A program made the translations under genes and the position numbers. Shown piece after piece: positions 1 through 11,418 of a DNA stretch of 64,000 nt. This DNA is from Anaeramoeba ignava (taxonomy: Eukaryota; Metamonada; Anaeramoebidae). Position 1 is the stretch's first letter, and every line of letters begins with the position of its first letter. The stretch covers positions 1 through 64,000 of the forward strand of contig JAPDFW010000083.1 of the NCBI GenBank assembly GCA_028826165.1, written 5' to 3'. The notes under the pieces were generated by a model that ran no database searches, was not told the DNA's origin, and saw only the letters and a program-made list of their open reading frames with translations.

Positions 1-1
1 A

Positions 2-70
2 GAAATCTCAATTTTTGAAATTGCTCAAAGTTCTCAAGTTGGACAACCTTCAATTAGATTTTATGATTAA
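2..70 (+). CDS. 3' end of an unidentified protein (partial)
   Basis: Only the last 22 codons and a TAA stop (68-70) lie in the window. The peptide ends in ...GQPSIRFYD and is ordinary mixed-composition sequence, unlike the repeat that follows, so it is likely a real C-terminal exon of a gene entering from the left. The family cannot be recognised from so little. It is convergent with the lectin-like gene ending at 1663. Confidence 0.5.
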   Translation, partial: EISIFEIAQSSQVGQPSIRFYD

Positions 71-1662
71 TTCCACAAATTAAAATCATTTTCCATTTTC
101 CATTTTTCATTTTCCATTTTTTTCTTTTAAAAATTTCAATAAAAATCAAATTTTCTTTTTTTTTTAGATCAAAATCAAAATTAAAATTGAATGTTTTTCT
201 TTTTAATTCGAAATCAAAATCAAAAAAATTTGAATTAAATTTGAATTAAATTTGAATTAAATTAAATTTTGAATTTGAATTAAATTAAATTTGAATTTGA
301 ATTAAATTTGAATTAAATTTTGGATTAAATTTTGAATTAAATTTTGAAATTGAATTGAATTTGAATTAAATTTTGAATTGAATTTGAATTGAAATTTGAA
401 TTAAATTTGAATTAAATTTGAATTGAATTTGAATTAAATTTGAATTGAAATTGAATTAAAATTTGAAATTGAATTAAATTTGAATTTGATTTTGGATTTG
501 AATTTGATTTGAATTTGAATTGAATTTGAAATTGGATTAAATTCGAATTAAATTTGAATTTGAATTAAATTTGAATTTGAATTAAATTTGAATTAAATTT
601 GAATTTGAATTTGAATTAAATTTGAATTTGAATTAAATTTGAATTAGAATTGAATTTTGAATTTGGAATTAAATTTGGATTTGAATTTGGATTAAAATTT
701 GAATTAAATTGAATTAGAATTAAATTTGAATTGAATTGAATTAAATTTGAATTTGATTTTGAATTAAATTTGAATTTGAATTTGAATTAAATTTGAATTG
801 AATTAGAATTAAATTTGAATTGAATTAAATTTGAATTTGAATTAGAATTTGAATTTGAATTGAATTTGGATTAAAATTTGAATTAAATTTTGAATTTGAA
901 TTAAATTTGGATTAAATTTGAATTGAATTAGAATTAAATTGAAATTGAATTGAATTTTAATTGAATTGGATTTGAATTGAATTTGAATTAAATTTGAATT
1001 AAATTTAAATTAAATTTGGATTTGAATTTGATTTGAATTTGATTTGAATTGAATTTGAATTAGATTTGGAATTAAATTTGGATTAAAATTTGAATTAAAT
1101 TTTGAATTAAATTTTGAATTTGAATTTGAAATTGAATTGAATTTGAATTGAATTTGAATTTGAATTAAAATTTGAATTAAATTTGAATTTTGAATTTGAT
1201 TTTGAATTAAATTTGAATTAAATTTGAATTGAATTAAATTGAATTTGAATTTGAATTTGAATTAAATTTTGAAATTAAATTGAATTGAATTTGAATTGAA
1301 TTTTGAATTAAATTTTGAATTAAATTTTGAATTAAATTTGAATTAAATTAGAATTAAATTTGAATTAAATTTGAATTAAATTTGAATTAAATTTTGAATT
1401 TGAATTTGGATTAAATTTGAATTGAAATTGAATTTGAATTTGAATTAAATTTGAATTTGAATTTGAATTTGAATTTAATTAGAATTTGAATTAAATTTGA
1501 ATTTTGAATTTGAATTTTGAATTAAATTTTGAATTGAAATTGAATTGAAATTGAATTGAATTTGAATTAGAATTAAATTAAATTTTGAATTAAATTTTGA
1601 ATTTGAATTTTGAATTAAATTTAAATTTGAATGTTGTTTCTTTTTTTGAGTCTTTTTAATTT
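71..1662. repeat. 1.4 kb degenerate TTGAATTAAAT tract between convergent genes
   Basis: From about 220 to 1630 the sequence consists of variants of TTGAATTAAAT, TTGAATTTGAA and TTGGATTAAA with almost no C. No protein-like frame is present. Positions 71-220 are plain A/T-rich sequence, probably the 3' flank of the upstream gene. Confidence 0.8.
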
Positions 1663-2787
1663 TTATCGAAAATAGGGATCAATATTTTCTTGATTAGAAT
1701 AATTTCCATATTGACTTGGTAATTGAAATTGAGGATTCTGGAATTGAAGATTTTGATCAAGACCTTGATTTTGGCCATTAAGCTCACGGAATTGTTGGAA
1801 CTGAAGTTGAAGAAACTCTTGGAATTGACGATATTGAGCGTTTTGAAAAGCTTGGAAAGGATCTACTTGAGAAGGAGAACTTGTATCACCAAGAGCAGAA
1901 TTAGAAACTGAAGAAGATAATTTTAATTTGAAAAGTTTATCATTAACAACCTTAACTTGTGCGAATGGTCTTGAATTAAAGGTGGAATGCCAAATAACAA
2001 AATTATCAGAAGAAATAATTTGAAGAATTGCTCCGCTAAGCCTTTCATTGCAGCCGTCACTTCTGTTATAAGTGATTATTTTGTTGATATCTTTGAAGAG
2101 ATATTCTTGTTCCAAATCAATTAGTAACCATGATTTCTCTTGATTAGTGTGAGTTAAGTTTCCTCGATTCCAATCTGTTTCTGTATTCCCATCTACTGCT
2201 CTTTCTGCAATTGGATTTTTTGAGTGTGAATAAACACTTGATTGTGTTGCTTTTTTTCCAAGTGCAATATTTTTGCCATCAAAAGTTAGAACTTCAACTT
2301 GTGAAACATGTAAATATTCATTTCGAATGTGTTCAATTTTCACTTTGCGAACTTTTACATTATCAATTTTATTCACATAAATTGCTTGAGGAATCATTGC
2401 TCCACATAAAACATTTGAGAACAATTCTTTTTCATGATCATCCAATAAGTACAACACAGCTTCTTCAAGTCGCTCATTGCAGCAATCAGTTCTGTTATAC
2501 ACATTGATTCTGTGAATTGATTGAAAAGGATAATTTTGTCCCAAATCAATTAGTAACCATGATTTCTCTTGATTAGTGTGAGTTAAGTTTCCTCGATTCC
2601 AATCTGTTTCTGTATTCCCATCTACTGCTCTTTCTGCAATTGGGTTTTTTGAGTGTGAATAAACACTTGATTGTGTTGCTTTTTTTCCAAGTGCAATATT
2701 TTTACCATCAAAAGTTAGAACTTCAACTTGTGAAACATGTAAATATTCATTTCGATAATGTTGGATTTTTACAAATCTAACAGCCAT
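1663..2787 (-). CDS. Tandem fucolectin/F5-8C-type lectin-like protein
   Basis: A 374-residue single-exon protein with two discoidin/fucolectin (FTP, F5/8 type C) domains, roughly residues 1-140 and 145-275, and a Q/F-rich tail from about 300. Each domain has the family pattern: ALGKKATQSS, AVDGN, a THT segment, a W-LLIDL strand, and YNRTDCCNERL in domain 1. Such domains bind fucosylated or other glycans, usually outside cells or in vesicles. No signal peptide is visible, so export, if any, is unconventional or the product is cytosolic like Dictyostelium discoidin. Domain 2 reads DGC where domain 1 has the vicinal Cys pair DCC. About 210 bp are almost identical between the domains at a 429 bp offset. 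The start at 2787 is the first ATG; A/T-only sequence lies upstream. Confidence 0.8.
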   Translation of the reverse strand: MAVRFVKIQHYRNEYLHVSQVEVLTFDGKNIALGKKATQSSVYSHSKNPIAERAVDGNTETDWNRGNLTHTNQEKSWLLIDLGQNYPFQSIHRINVYNRTDCCNERLEEAVLYLLDDHEKELFSNVLCGAMIPQAIYVNKIDNVKVRKVKIEHIRNEYLHVSQVEVLTFDGKNIALGKKATQSSVYSHSKNPIAERAVDGNTETDWNRGNLTHTNQEKSWLLIDLEQEYLFKDINKIITYNRSDGCNERLSGAILQIISSDNFVIWHSTFNSRPFAQVKVVNDKLFKLKLSSSVSNSALGDTSSPSQVDPFQAFQNAQYRQFQEFLQLQFQQFRELNGQNQGLDQNLQFQNPQFQLPSQYGNYSNQENIDPYFR

Positions 2788-3013
2788 TTCTTTAAAATTT
2801 TTTCTTTTAATTGAAAAAAAAAAATGAAAAAAAAAAATAATCGAAATTAAAAAATCAAAATTGGGAAAAAAAAAAGCAAAAATTTGATCATCGATTATTT
2901 ATTTTTAATTGAAAAATTTGGAATTAAAAAAAATAGAAATTAATTTTGAAAAATTTGGAATTAAAAATTAAAAATTAAAAATTAAAAATTAAAAGAAATA
3001 ATGAATTGATGAA

Positions 3014-6000
3014 TTAATCCAAATTAGCTGCTAATTGAGAACAATCAATCTCTGAATATTGTTTTTGATTTGGACCTGATTTCTTGCAATAATCAATATG
3101 TTGAATAGTTGATTTAAAGAACATTAAAACATCATGAGAAACCAATTGAGAGAATTTGAAGTCATTTTCTTTCTTGTTTTGGAAAATTAATTGCAATAAT
3201 CTGTTGATATAATCTGCATTGATTTCAGGAGCACCTTTATCAAAGAAATACAAACAAACATTAAGAATTTCAAAAAGTAACTCGAACATGGCAGCAGGTT
3301 CCATTGAAGATCCAGCAACACGAATAGCTCTTGAAACGCATCCAAATAATCTTTTGCTATCATGAAAATATGGTTTGATAGTAACGGTTTTTTCTACTTC
3401 TTCATCTGATTCTGATTCTGATTCTGATTCTGATTCTGATGAATCACTTGAATCTGATTCTTTTTTTCTTTTTTTCTTTTTTGGTTTTTTTCTTTCGGTT
3501 TTTGTTTCTTTTTACTTTTTCTTCAATGATAACATCATCTGCCCAAAATAAATATCCACATTTATAAACTGCTCTTGATTGATGTGTGTTTAACATTAAT
3601 TTTGATGAATATCCTCCACATTGATTTGATAATGAACTAAAATTATCTTCTCCAAATGAACGTATTGTTTGAAGTGTTGAAATGATTAAACTTATGATAT
3701 AATATTGTTGATTTGTTACAACGATGAATTCTTCATAAGCAAGGATAGCCTTTTTAATTTTAAAAATAAATATTATAATTAAAATTAAAATTAAATATTA
3801 AAATTCATTTTGAAATTAAAATCAAATTTAAAATTAAAATTCATTTTGAAATTAAAATTAAATATAAAATTAAAATTCAATTTGAAATATAAAATTAAAA
3901 TAAGTATTAAAATTCATTTTGAAATTAAAATTAAAATTAAAATAAAATTAAAATTAAAATTAAAATTAAAATTAAATATTAAAATTCAAATTATAATTAT
4001 AATTAAAATTAAAATTAAAAATTATTTTTACTTGTGTCATAAATTCATATGTAATTGCTTCAAATCCACATTTAGATGATGCTTGAGCTGCTTGAAGAAA
4101 TAAACGAAGTGTAATTTCAGGTAAAATAGCTTTTAAAGAACTTAAAATTTTATGAACAAATTGGAAAACTTTTTTTGCAGTAAAAGGAACTTCAATTTTT
4201 TTCTTTTGATGTGATTGAATTGAAAATGCAAGTTTTAAAGCAATAAAAATTAATGGATAAACAGTAAATTGGACTCTTCTTTCTCCACCAGTTCCAAAAC
4301 TTGAAGCAAGTAACTTAAATAATTATAAAATAAAATTATTTAAATTTAATTTTTGAATTTGGATTTAAATTTAAATTTAATTTTGAATTTAAATTTAATT
4401 TTTGAATTTAAATTTAATTTTTGAATTTGAATTTATTTTTTGAATTTGAATTTATAATTTTTGAATTTGAATTTAATTTTAAATTTAATTTTGAATTTAA
4501 TTTTAAATTTAATTTTTGAATTTAAATTTAATTGAATTTAATTTTGAATTTAATTTAATTGAATTTGAATTTATAATTTTTGAATTTAATTTTTGAATTT
4601 GATTTTTGAATTTAATTTTAATTGAATTTAATTGAATTTAATTTTAATTGAATTTAATTTTGAATTTAATTTTAAATTTAATTTTAATTGAATTTAATTG
4701 AATTTAATTTTAATTGAATTTAATTTTGAATTTAATTTTAAATTTAATTTTTGAATTTAAAATTATTTAAATTTATTTTTTGAATTTGATTATTGAATTT
4801 GAATTTATAATTTTTGAATTTGAATTTAATTTTAAATTTAATTTTTGAATTTGAATTTAATTTTGAATTTAATTTTTGAAATTAAATTTAATTTTGAATT
4901 TAATTGAATTTAATTTTAAATTTAATTTTTGAATTTAAATTTAATTTTTGAATTTAAATTTATAAACCTGTAGAATTTGAAAGCTTTCATTGATATTATT
5001 AGGTGATGTAAGTAAATGAGCAGCACGACAAACAGATTCTTGTTCTGATTCAAAAATAGATTGTTCATAATCATCATCTTTTCTATAAGGTGGTGCATCT
5101 TCTGAATCTTGTAATAAAACTTGAATTGTTTCAAGAAATTTTTTAACCTAAAAATTAATAAAAATAATAAAAATAATAAAAATAATAAAATTAATAAAAT
5201 TAATAAAATTAATAAAAATTTGTTTTTGAATCTATTTTCTTTTGTTGTTATTATACTTTATCAAGTTCAGAAATTATTGTTGCATTTTTAACAACATTAT
5301 CAACAAAATCATGTGCTATTTTTCTTCTTTGTTCATAAGGAAGTAAATTAATAGATGAAGTAAATGATCCAAATTCCAAAATCACATTTGCATTATTATA
5401 TTTTTCCAAAGCTGTTTTCAAAATATCATAAAATTCTTGTATTTCTTTAGGATCATTTCTAAATAATTTTTGAATTTGAATTTTGAATTTAATTAAATTA
5501 ATTTTAAAATATTTTTCATTTTTAATTTGAATTAATATACTTATCACTGGCTTCAATTAATTCTTTTGCTGAATTTAATATTTTTTCTGTATTATCAAGT
5601 TTTGCTAAATATAAAGAAAGAGAAAGTTTCAAAATATAATGAAGAATTGTTAATAACTCATATCTTGTAATTGTAGAACAAGTATCAGCAACACTTTGAA
5701 AAGAATTGAAAAAAACATTAAAAATATCAACATCATTAGGAATCATTTTTGGATTTTCTTGAGAATATCTAATCAATCTATCAATTAAATCATTATAAAT
5801 ATTTTTGATATTAACTTCCGATTGAAGTTTTGCAATTGGTTCCAACAAAAGAGTTAAAGTCTTCAAATGGAATTCATCTGAAAAAACTTGAGAAATAACT
5901 TCCAAAAGATATTGTTGAGCAAGAGTATCATGACATTCAATAATTTGCTCAATAATTTTGGGAAGAACAACTCCATGATAAAGAGAGATATCAACTCCTT

Positions 6001-7665
6001 CTAATTGTGATAATCTGACTAAATTGATTCCAATAAGTGTTCTTATTTCTGCTCTTTCTTTTTGATACATCATTTTCGCCTGTTTTTTCTTTTCTTCTGA
6101 TAAATTAGCTGGTGGTGTTTGATATTGAATTCGAACCCATAATTTATTTGATTCAACAAAATTGAAAAGAATAAAATCAATGCTATCTTTAACACTTCCA
6201 TCTCTTGAACTTGAATTTTAACAATAATATTATTATTATCAATAAAAAGTTTTTCAATTATTTTTTTTTTGAATGAAATATTTACTTTGAATATTCAGAA
6301 TTTAAATCGGGAAGTTTATCTTTTGTCATTTGAATTAAATAGTAACGAAGAAAGAGACCTTTTGTTGGATGTTGAATTCCTCTACACATATCAACTAAAT
6401 CTTGGAGAACATCCTTTTAATTTTAATTTCAAAATGAATTTTAATTTTATAAATGAATTTTATAAATGAATTTTAATTTCAAAATGAATTTTAATTTCAA
6501 AATGAATTTTAACTTCAAAATGAATTTTAATTTCAAAATGAATTTTAATTTCAAAATGAATTTTAATTTCAAAATGAATTTTAATTTCAAAATGAATTTT
6601 AATTTCAAAATGAATTTTAATTTCAAAATGAATTTTAATTTCAAAATGAATTTTAATTTCAAAATGAATTTTAATTTTATAAATGAATTTTATAAATGAA
6701 TTTTATAAATGAATTTTATAAATGAATTTTAATTTCAAAATGAATTTTAATTTCAAAATGAATTTGAATTTTAAAATGAATTTTAATTTCAAAATGAATT
6801 TTAATTTCAATATGAATTTTAATTTCAAAATGAATTTTAATTTCAAAATGAATTTTATAAATGAATTTTAATTTTATAAATGAATTTTATAAATGAATTT
6901 TATAAATGAATTTTATAAATGAATTTTATAAATGAATTTTATAAATGAATTTTATAAATGAATTTTATAAATGAATTTTATAAATGAATTTTAATTTTAA
7001 AATGAATTTTATAAATGAATTTTAATTTTAATATTAACTTTGACTGGAACTTCTTTGCTTTTTATTAAAACAGATCCACAAGTAACAAGTAAATATAATC
7101 TTGGAAGAACTTTTCCTGTAAATTGAACTCTTTTATAAATTTCAATAGCTTTTGTTCCCTTTTTAATTTCATCATGAAGATATAACTCAAGATAACGAAG
7201 TTCATCAAAAATTAACATATCTTTTAAATAAATAAATTATCTATTAATAATTTTTATTTAAAAAAAAAAAAAGAAAATATTTAAATTAAATTATTTTTTT
7301 TTAATTACAAAGATTATAATAATTTTTGGGTGATAAAGCCGTTGTTGATAATTCTTCAATCATAGAAGATGCTTTATCAAGAGCTATCCATGTTTTTTGT
7401 TCGTCTAAATCCTTTCTCATAAAGAAAGCAATTCTTTGAACCTTAAACAAAAAAAAATTTTTTTTCCATTTATTTTTTATTTTTTATTTTTTAAAAAAAA
7501 TAAAATTGAATAATTGAAATTTTTTTTTTTGTTAAATGAGCTTAATTTTCAGTTTACTTTTGTTGTTATTTCTTTTAAAATTTGTGCTTGTTCTTGATCT
7601 GGAGTTAAAATACTTTGTAATTTTGATTTAACTGATTTTGCTCTTTTTGCAAGTGGATTTGACAT
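3014..7665 (-). CDS. VPS35: Retromer subunit VPS35
   Basis: Ten exons join in phase: 7558-7665, 7309-7441, 7039-7220, 6286-6413, 5541-6209, 5257-5458, 4968-5147, 4032-4313, 3516-3749, 3014-3475, giving 859 residues (human VPS35 has about 796). VPS35 is the alpha-solenoid core of retromer, which recycles cargo from endosomes. The conserved PRLYLL motif is at residues 120-125. Other family blocks are [41 protein letters not shown] and LLFEILN near the C-terminus. An acidic (ES)n/(DS)n insert with a basic run precedes the last helices. The last intron (3476-3515) would be only 40 nt; a sequencing indel is the alternative there. Introns 3, 7 and 8 are filled with A/T repeats. The 5' end of exon 5 could be six bases further in (two AGs). 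Confidence 0.92.
4314..4967. repeat. VPS35 intron 7 repeat
   Basis: Intron of about 654 nt made of variants of TTTTTGAATTTAAATTTAA and TTTAATTGAA. Flanking exons join in phase 0. Confidence 0.8.
6414..7038. repeat. VPS35 intron 3 repeat
   Basis: About 625 nt. Two words alternate in blocks: an 18-mer TTTTAATTTCAAAATGAA and a 13-mer TTTTATAAATGAA. The 18-mer is a multiple of three, which produces spurious FNFKMN and KFILKL open frames on both strands. Confidence 0.9.
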
Positions 7666-7780
7666 TAATAATAGAATAAAAAAGAAGTAAAAAAATGAAA
7701 AAAAAAAATTAAAAAAAAAATTAAAAAACAAAAAGAAAAAATGGAATTAAAAAAATTAATAAAAGGAAATTGAAAATTCT

Positions 7781-10700
7781 TTATTTTTTAAGTAATTGAT
7801 AAATTTCTTGTTCTAATTGATCAAATTTATCAAAAAGAGCTTGTGGTGAAATATCTTCTAAATTTTGAATTAGAAAAGAAGATTTTTGTTGATTTAAATT
7901 AAATAATGAAAAAGAATTTTCTTTTTCTTTTTCATTCTCTTTCTCTTTTTCTTTTTCATCTTCAATTATCATTTGATTTTGAATTTGATTTTGATTTTGA
8001 TTTTGATTTTGAATTTCATTTTGAATTTGATTTTGAATTTGAATTTGATTTTGAATTTGATTTTGAATTTGATTTTGATTTTGATTTTGAATTTGAATTT
8101 GAATTTCATTTTGATTTTCTTTTTGAATTTGAATTTCATTTTGATTTTCTTTTTGATTTTGAATTTGAATTTCTTTTTGAATTTGATTTTGATTTTGAAT
8201 TTCTTTTTGAATTTGATTTTGAATTTGATTTTGATTTTGATTTTCTTCTTCTAAATTTTCATCTTCACAAACAAAGAAGAAATCATAAAGTTCTTTTTGT
8301 TTTGAGAGTTGTTTTTTTTTATGATAAACTGTTTCAAAAAATGTTTCTTCAAATTTTTGAGATTTTTTTTGTTTCTTTATTTTTTTCAAATTCTTGTTTT
8401 GGTCAAAATTTAAATCTATTTTGTTTTCTTCTTGTGATTGTTTTTCAGTTTCAATCTCATTTTGTTTTTCTTCTTTTTTTTGTTCTTCTTCTTTTTTTTG
8501 TTCTTCTTGTTTTTGCTGTTCTTGTTTTGCTTTTAATAAACTTTTCTTTTTTTGTAGTTTTTCCCATTTTTCTAAGTAACTTAATTTTTTTGTATCCTGA
8601 CGAATAAAAGGTGGTTCGTTATTTGGAAAAAGATAATCAGATGTTTCTCCCATTGTATGCTTTTTTTATAAATAATTTTATAAATAATTTAATAAATAAT
8701 TTTATAAATAATTTAATAAATAATTTTATAAATAATTTTATTAATAATTTTATAAATAATTTAATAAATAATTTTATAAATAATTTTATAAATAATTTAA
8801 TAAATAATTTTATTAATAATTTTATAATTAATTTTATAAATAATTTTATTAATAATTTTATAAATAATTTTATAAATAATTTTATATTTAATTTTATAAT
8901 TAATTTTATAAATAATTTTATAAATAATTTTATAAATAATTTTATAATTAATTTTATAAATAATATTATAAATAATTTAATAATTAATTTTATAATTAAT
9001 TTTATAATTAATTTTATAAATAATTTTATAAATAATTTTATAAATAATTTTATAATTAATTTTATAAATAATTTTATTAATTAATTTTATAATTAATTTT
9101 ATAATAATTTTATAAATAATTTTATAAATAATTTTATAATTAATTTTATAAATAATTTTATAAATAATTTTATAAATAATTTTATAAATAATTTTATAAA
9201 TAATTTTATAAATAATTTTATAAATAATTTTATAAATAATTTTATAAATAATTTTATAAATAATTTTATAATTTTATAAATAATTTTATAAATAATTTTA
9301 TAAATAATTTTATAAATAATTTTATAAATAATTTTATAAAATAATTTTATAAATAATTTTATATTTAATTTTATAATTAATTTTATAATTAATTTTATAA
9401 TTAATTTTATATTTAATTTTATAATTAATTTTATAATTAATTTTATAATTAATTTTATAAATAATTTTATAAATAATTTTATAAATAATTTTATAAATAA
9501 TTTTATAAATAATTTTTATAAATAATTTTATATTTAATTTATAATTAATTTTATAAATAATTTTATAAATAATTTTATAAATAATTTTATAAATAATTTT
9601 ATATTTAATTTTATATTTAATTTTATAAATTAATTTTATATTTAATTTTATAAATAATTTTATAAATAATTTTATAAAAATTTTTATAAATAATTTTATA
9701 AATAATTTTTATAAATAATTTTATATTTAATTTTATATTTAATTTTATATTTAATTTTATAAATAATTTTATAAATAATTTTATAAATAATTTTATAAAT
9801 AATTTTATAAATAATTTTATAAATAATTTTATAAATAATTTTATAAATAATTTTTATAAATAATTTTATAAATAATTTTATAAATAATTTTATAAATAAT
9901 TTTATAAATAATTTTATAAATAATTTTATATTTAATTTTATATTTAATTTTATATTTAATTTTATAAATAATTTTATAAATAATTTTATAAATAATTTTA
10001 TAAATAATTTTATATTTAATTTTATATTTAATTTTATATTTAATTTTATAATTAATTTTATATATAATTTTATAAATAATTTTATATTTAATTTTTATAT
10101 TTAATTTTATAAATAATTTTATATTTAATTTTTATATTTAATTTTATATTTAATTTTATATTTAATTTTATAAATAATTTTATAATTAATTTTATAAATA
10201 ATTTTATAAATAATTTTATATTTAATTTTATATTTTTTTTAATTTTCATCAATAATTTTATAAATAATTTTATAATTAATTTTTATAAATAATTTTATAA
10301 ATAATTTTATAAATAATTTTATATTTAATTTTATAAATAATTTTATAAATAATTTTATAAATAATTTTATAATTAATTTTATAAATAATTTTATAAATAA
10401 TTTTATAAATAATTTTATAAATAATTTTTATAAATAATTTTATATTTAATTTTATAAATTAATTTTATAATTAATTTTTATAAAATAATTTTATATTTAA
10501 TTTTATAAATAATTTTATATTTAATTTTATAAATAATTTTATAAATAATTTTATATTTAATTTTATATTTAATTTTATAAATAATTTTATAAATAATTTT
10601 ATAAATAATTTTATAAATAATTTTATATTTAATTTTTATATTTAATTTTTATATTTAATTTTATAATTTAATTTTATAAATAATTTTATAAATAATTTTA

Positions 10701-11231
10701 TAAATAATTTTATAAATAATTTTATAAATAATTTTATAAATAATTTTATAAATAATTTTATATATAATTTTATAAATAATTTAATAATTGATTTTATAAA
10801 TAATTTTATATTTAATTTTATAATTAATTTTATAAATAATTTTATAAATAATTTTATAAATAATTTTATATTTAATTTTATTAATAATTTTATAAATAAT
10901 TTTATTAATAATTTTATAAATAATTTTATAAATAATTTTATATTTAATTTTATATTTAATTTTATAAATAATTTTATAATTAATTTTATAAATTTTATAA
11001 ATAATTTAATAAATAAAAAGTTACCATTGTTAGTTGATCAGGATGTTGGAATTCACAATCAGGATTTAAACATTTACTTTGCAACCAATCTTTACAAATT
11101 GGTGTAGTTTTTGCTAATTCTGGTGTAATTTTATGTCTATAGTTGCATGTCCCATTCAATTTAAGACAAGTACCTAAAGCAAAAAATCGACAATCAGTAA
11201 GTTTTCGATAATCAACAGGAGGTTTAGACAT
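7781..11231 (-). CDS. CCCH zinc-finger protein with N/Q/E-rich C-terminal region
   Basis: Two exons, 11025-11231 and 7781-8659, join in phase 0 across a 2.37 kb A/T intron to give 361 residues. Exon 1 holds two CCCH fingers: CX7CX6CX3H at about residues 14-32 and CX7CX4CX3H at about 46-63, the layout seen at the N-terminus of ZC3H11-like RNA-binding proteins. Exon 2 starts HTMGETSDYLFPNNEPPF, followed by a K/E/Q-rich helix, a long N/Q/I/E repeat and a short conserved-looking end (DISPQALFDKFDQLEQEI). A role in RNA binding or mRNA export is likely by family but unproven. The ATG at 8653 could be read as an independent start, but the upstream acceptor and matching phase favour one gene. Confidence 0.72.
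8660..11024. repeat. 2.37 kb nearly pure A/T intron (12-mer words)
   Basis: Composed of TTTTATAAATAA, TTTTATAATTAA and TTTTATATTTAA, that is, a fixed TTTTATA/TTTTATT core with a variable half. By eye there is no G or C from about 8661 to 10245, then a TTCATC interruption near 10246 and one G near 10790. It is flanked by GTAACT and AG on the coding strand. Confidence 0.9.
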
Positions 11232-11418
11232 GCAAAAAAAAATGAAAATAAAAAATTAAAATTAAAAATGAAAATTAAAAATTAAAAATTAAAAAATTAA
11301 AAAATTAAAAAATTTTGATTTTTTCACAAATTTATTTATTTAGTATTTGTTCTTTTTCTTCTTTATTTTTATTCTCCTTTTATTTTTGTTCATTGCTTTT
11401 AGTAAATTAAATCAAATA

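Noticed and set aside
8611-9084. NNFINNFI open frame on the + strand
   Set aside because: Repeat artefact in the CCCH-gene intron.
8660-11024. CRISPR array or origin-like iterons
   Set aside because: No repeat-spacer alternation; units are short variants of one A/T word and lie inside a phase-matched intron.
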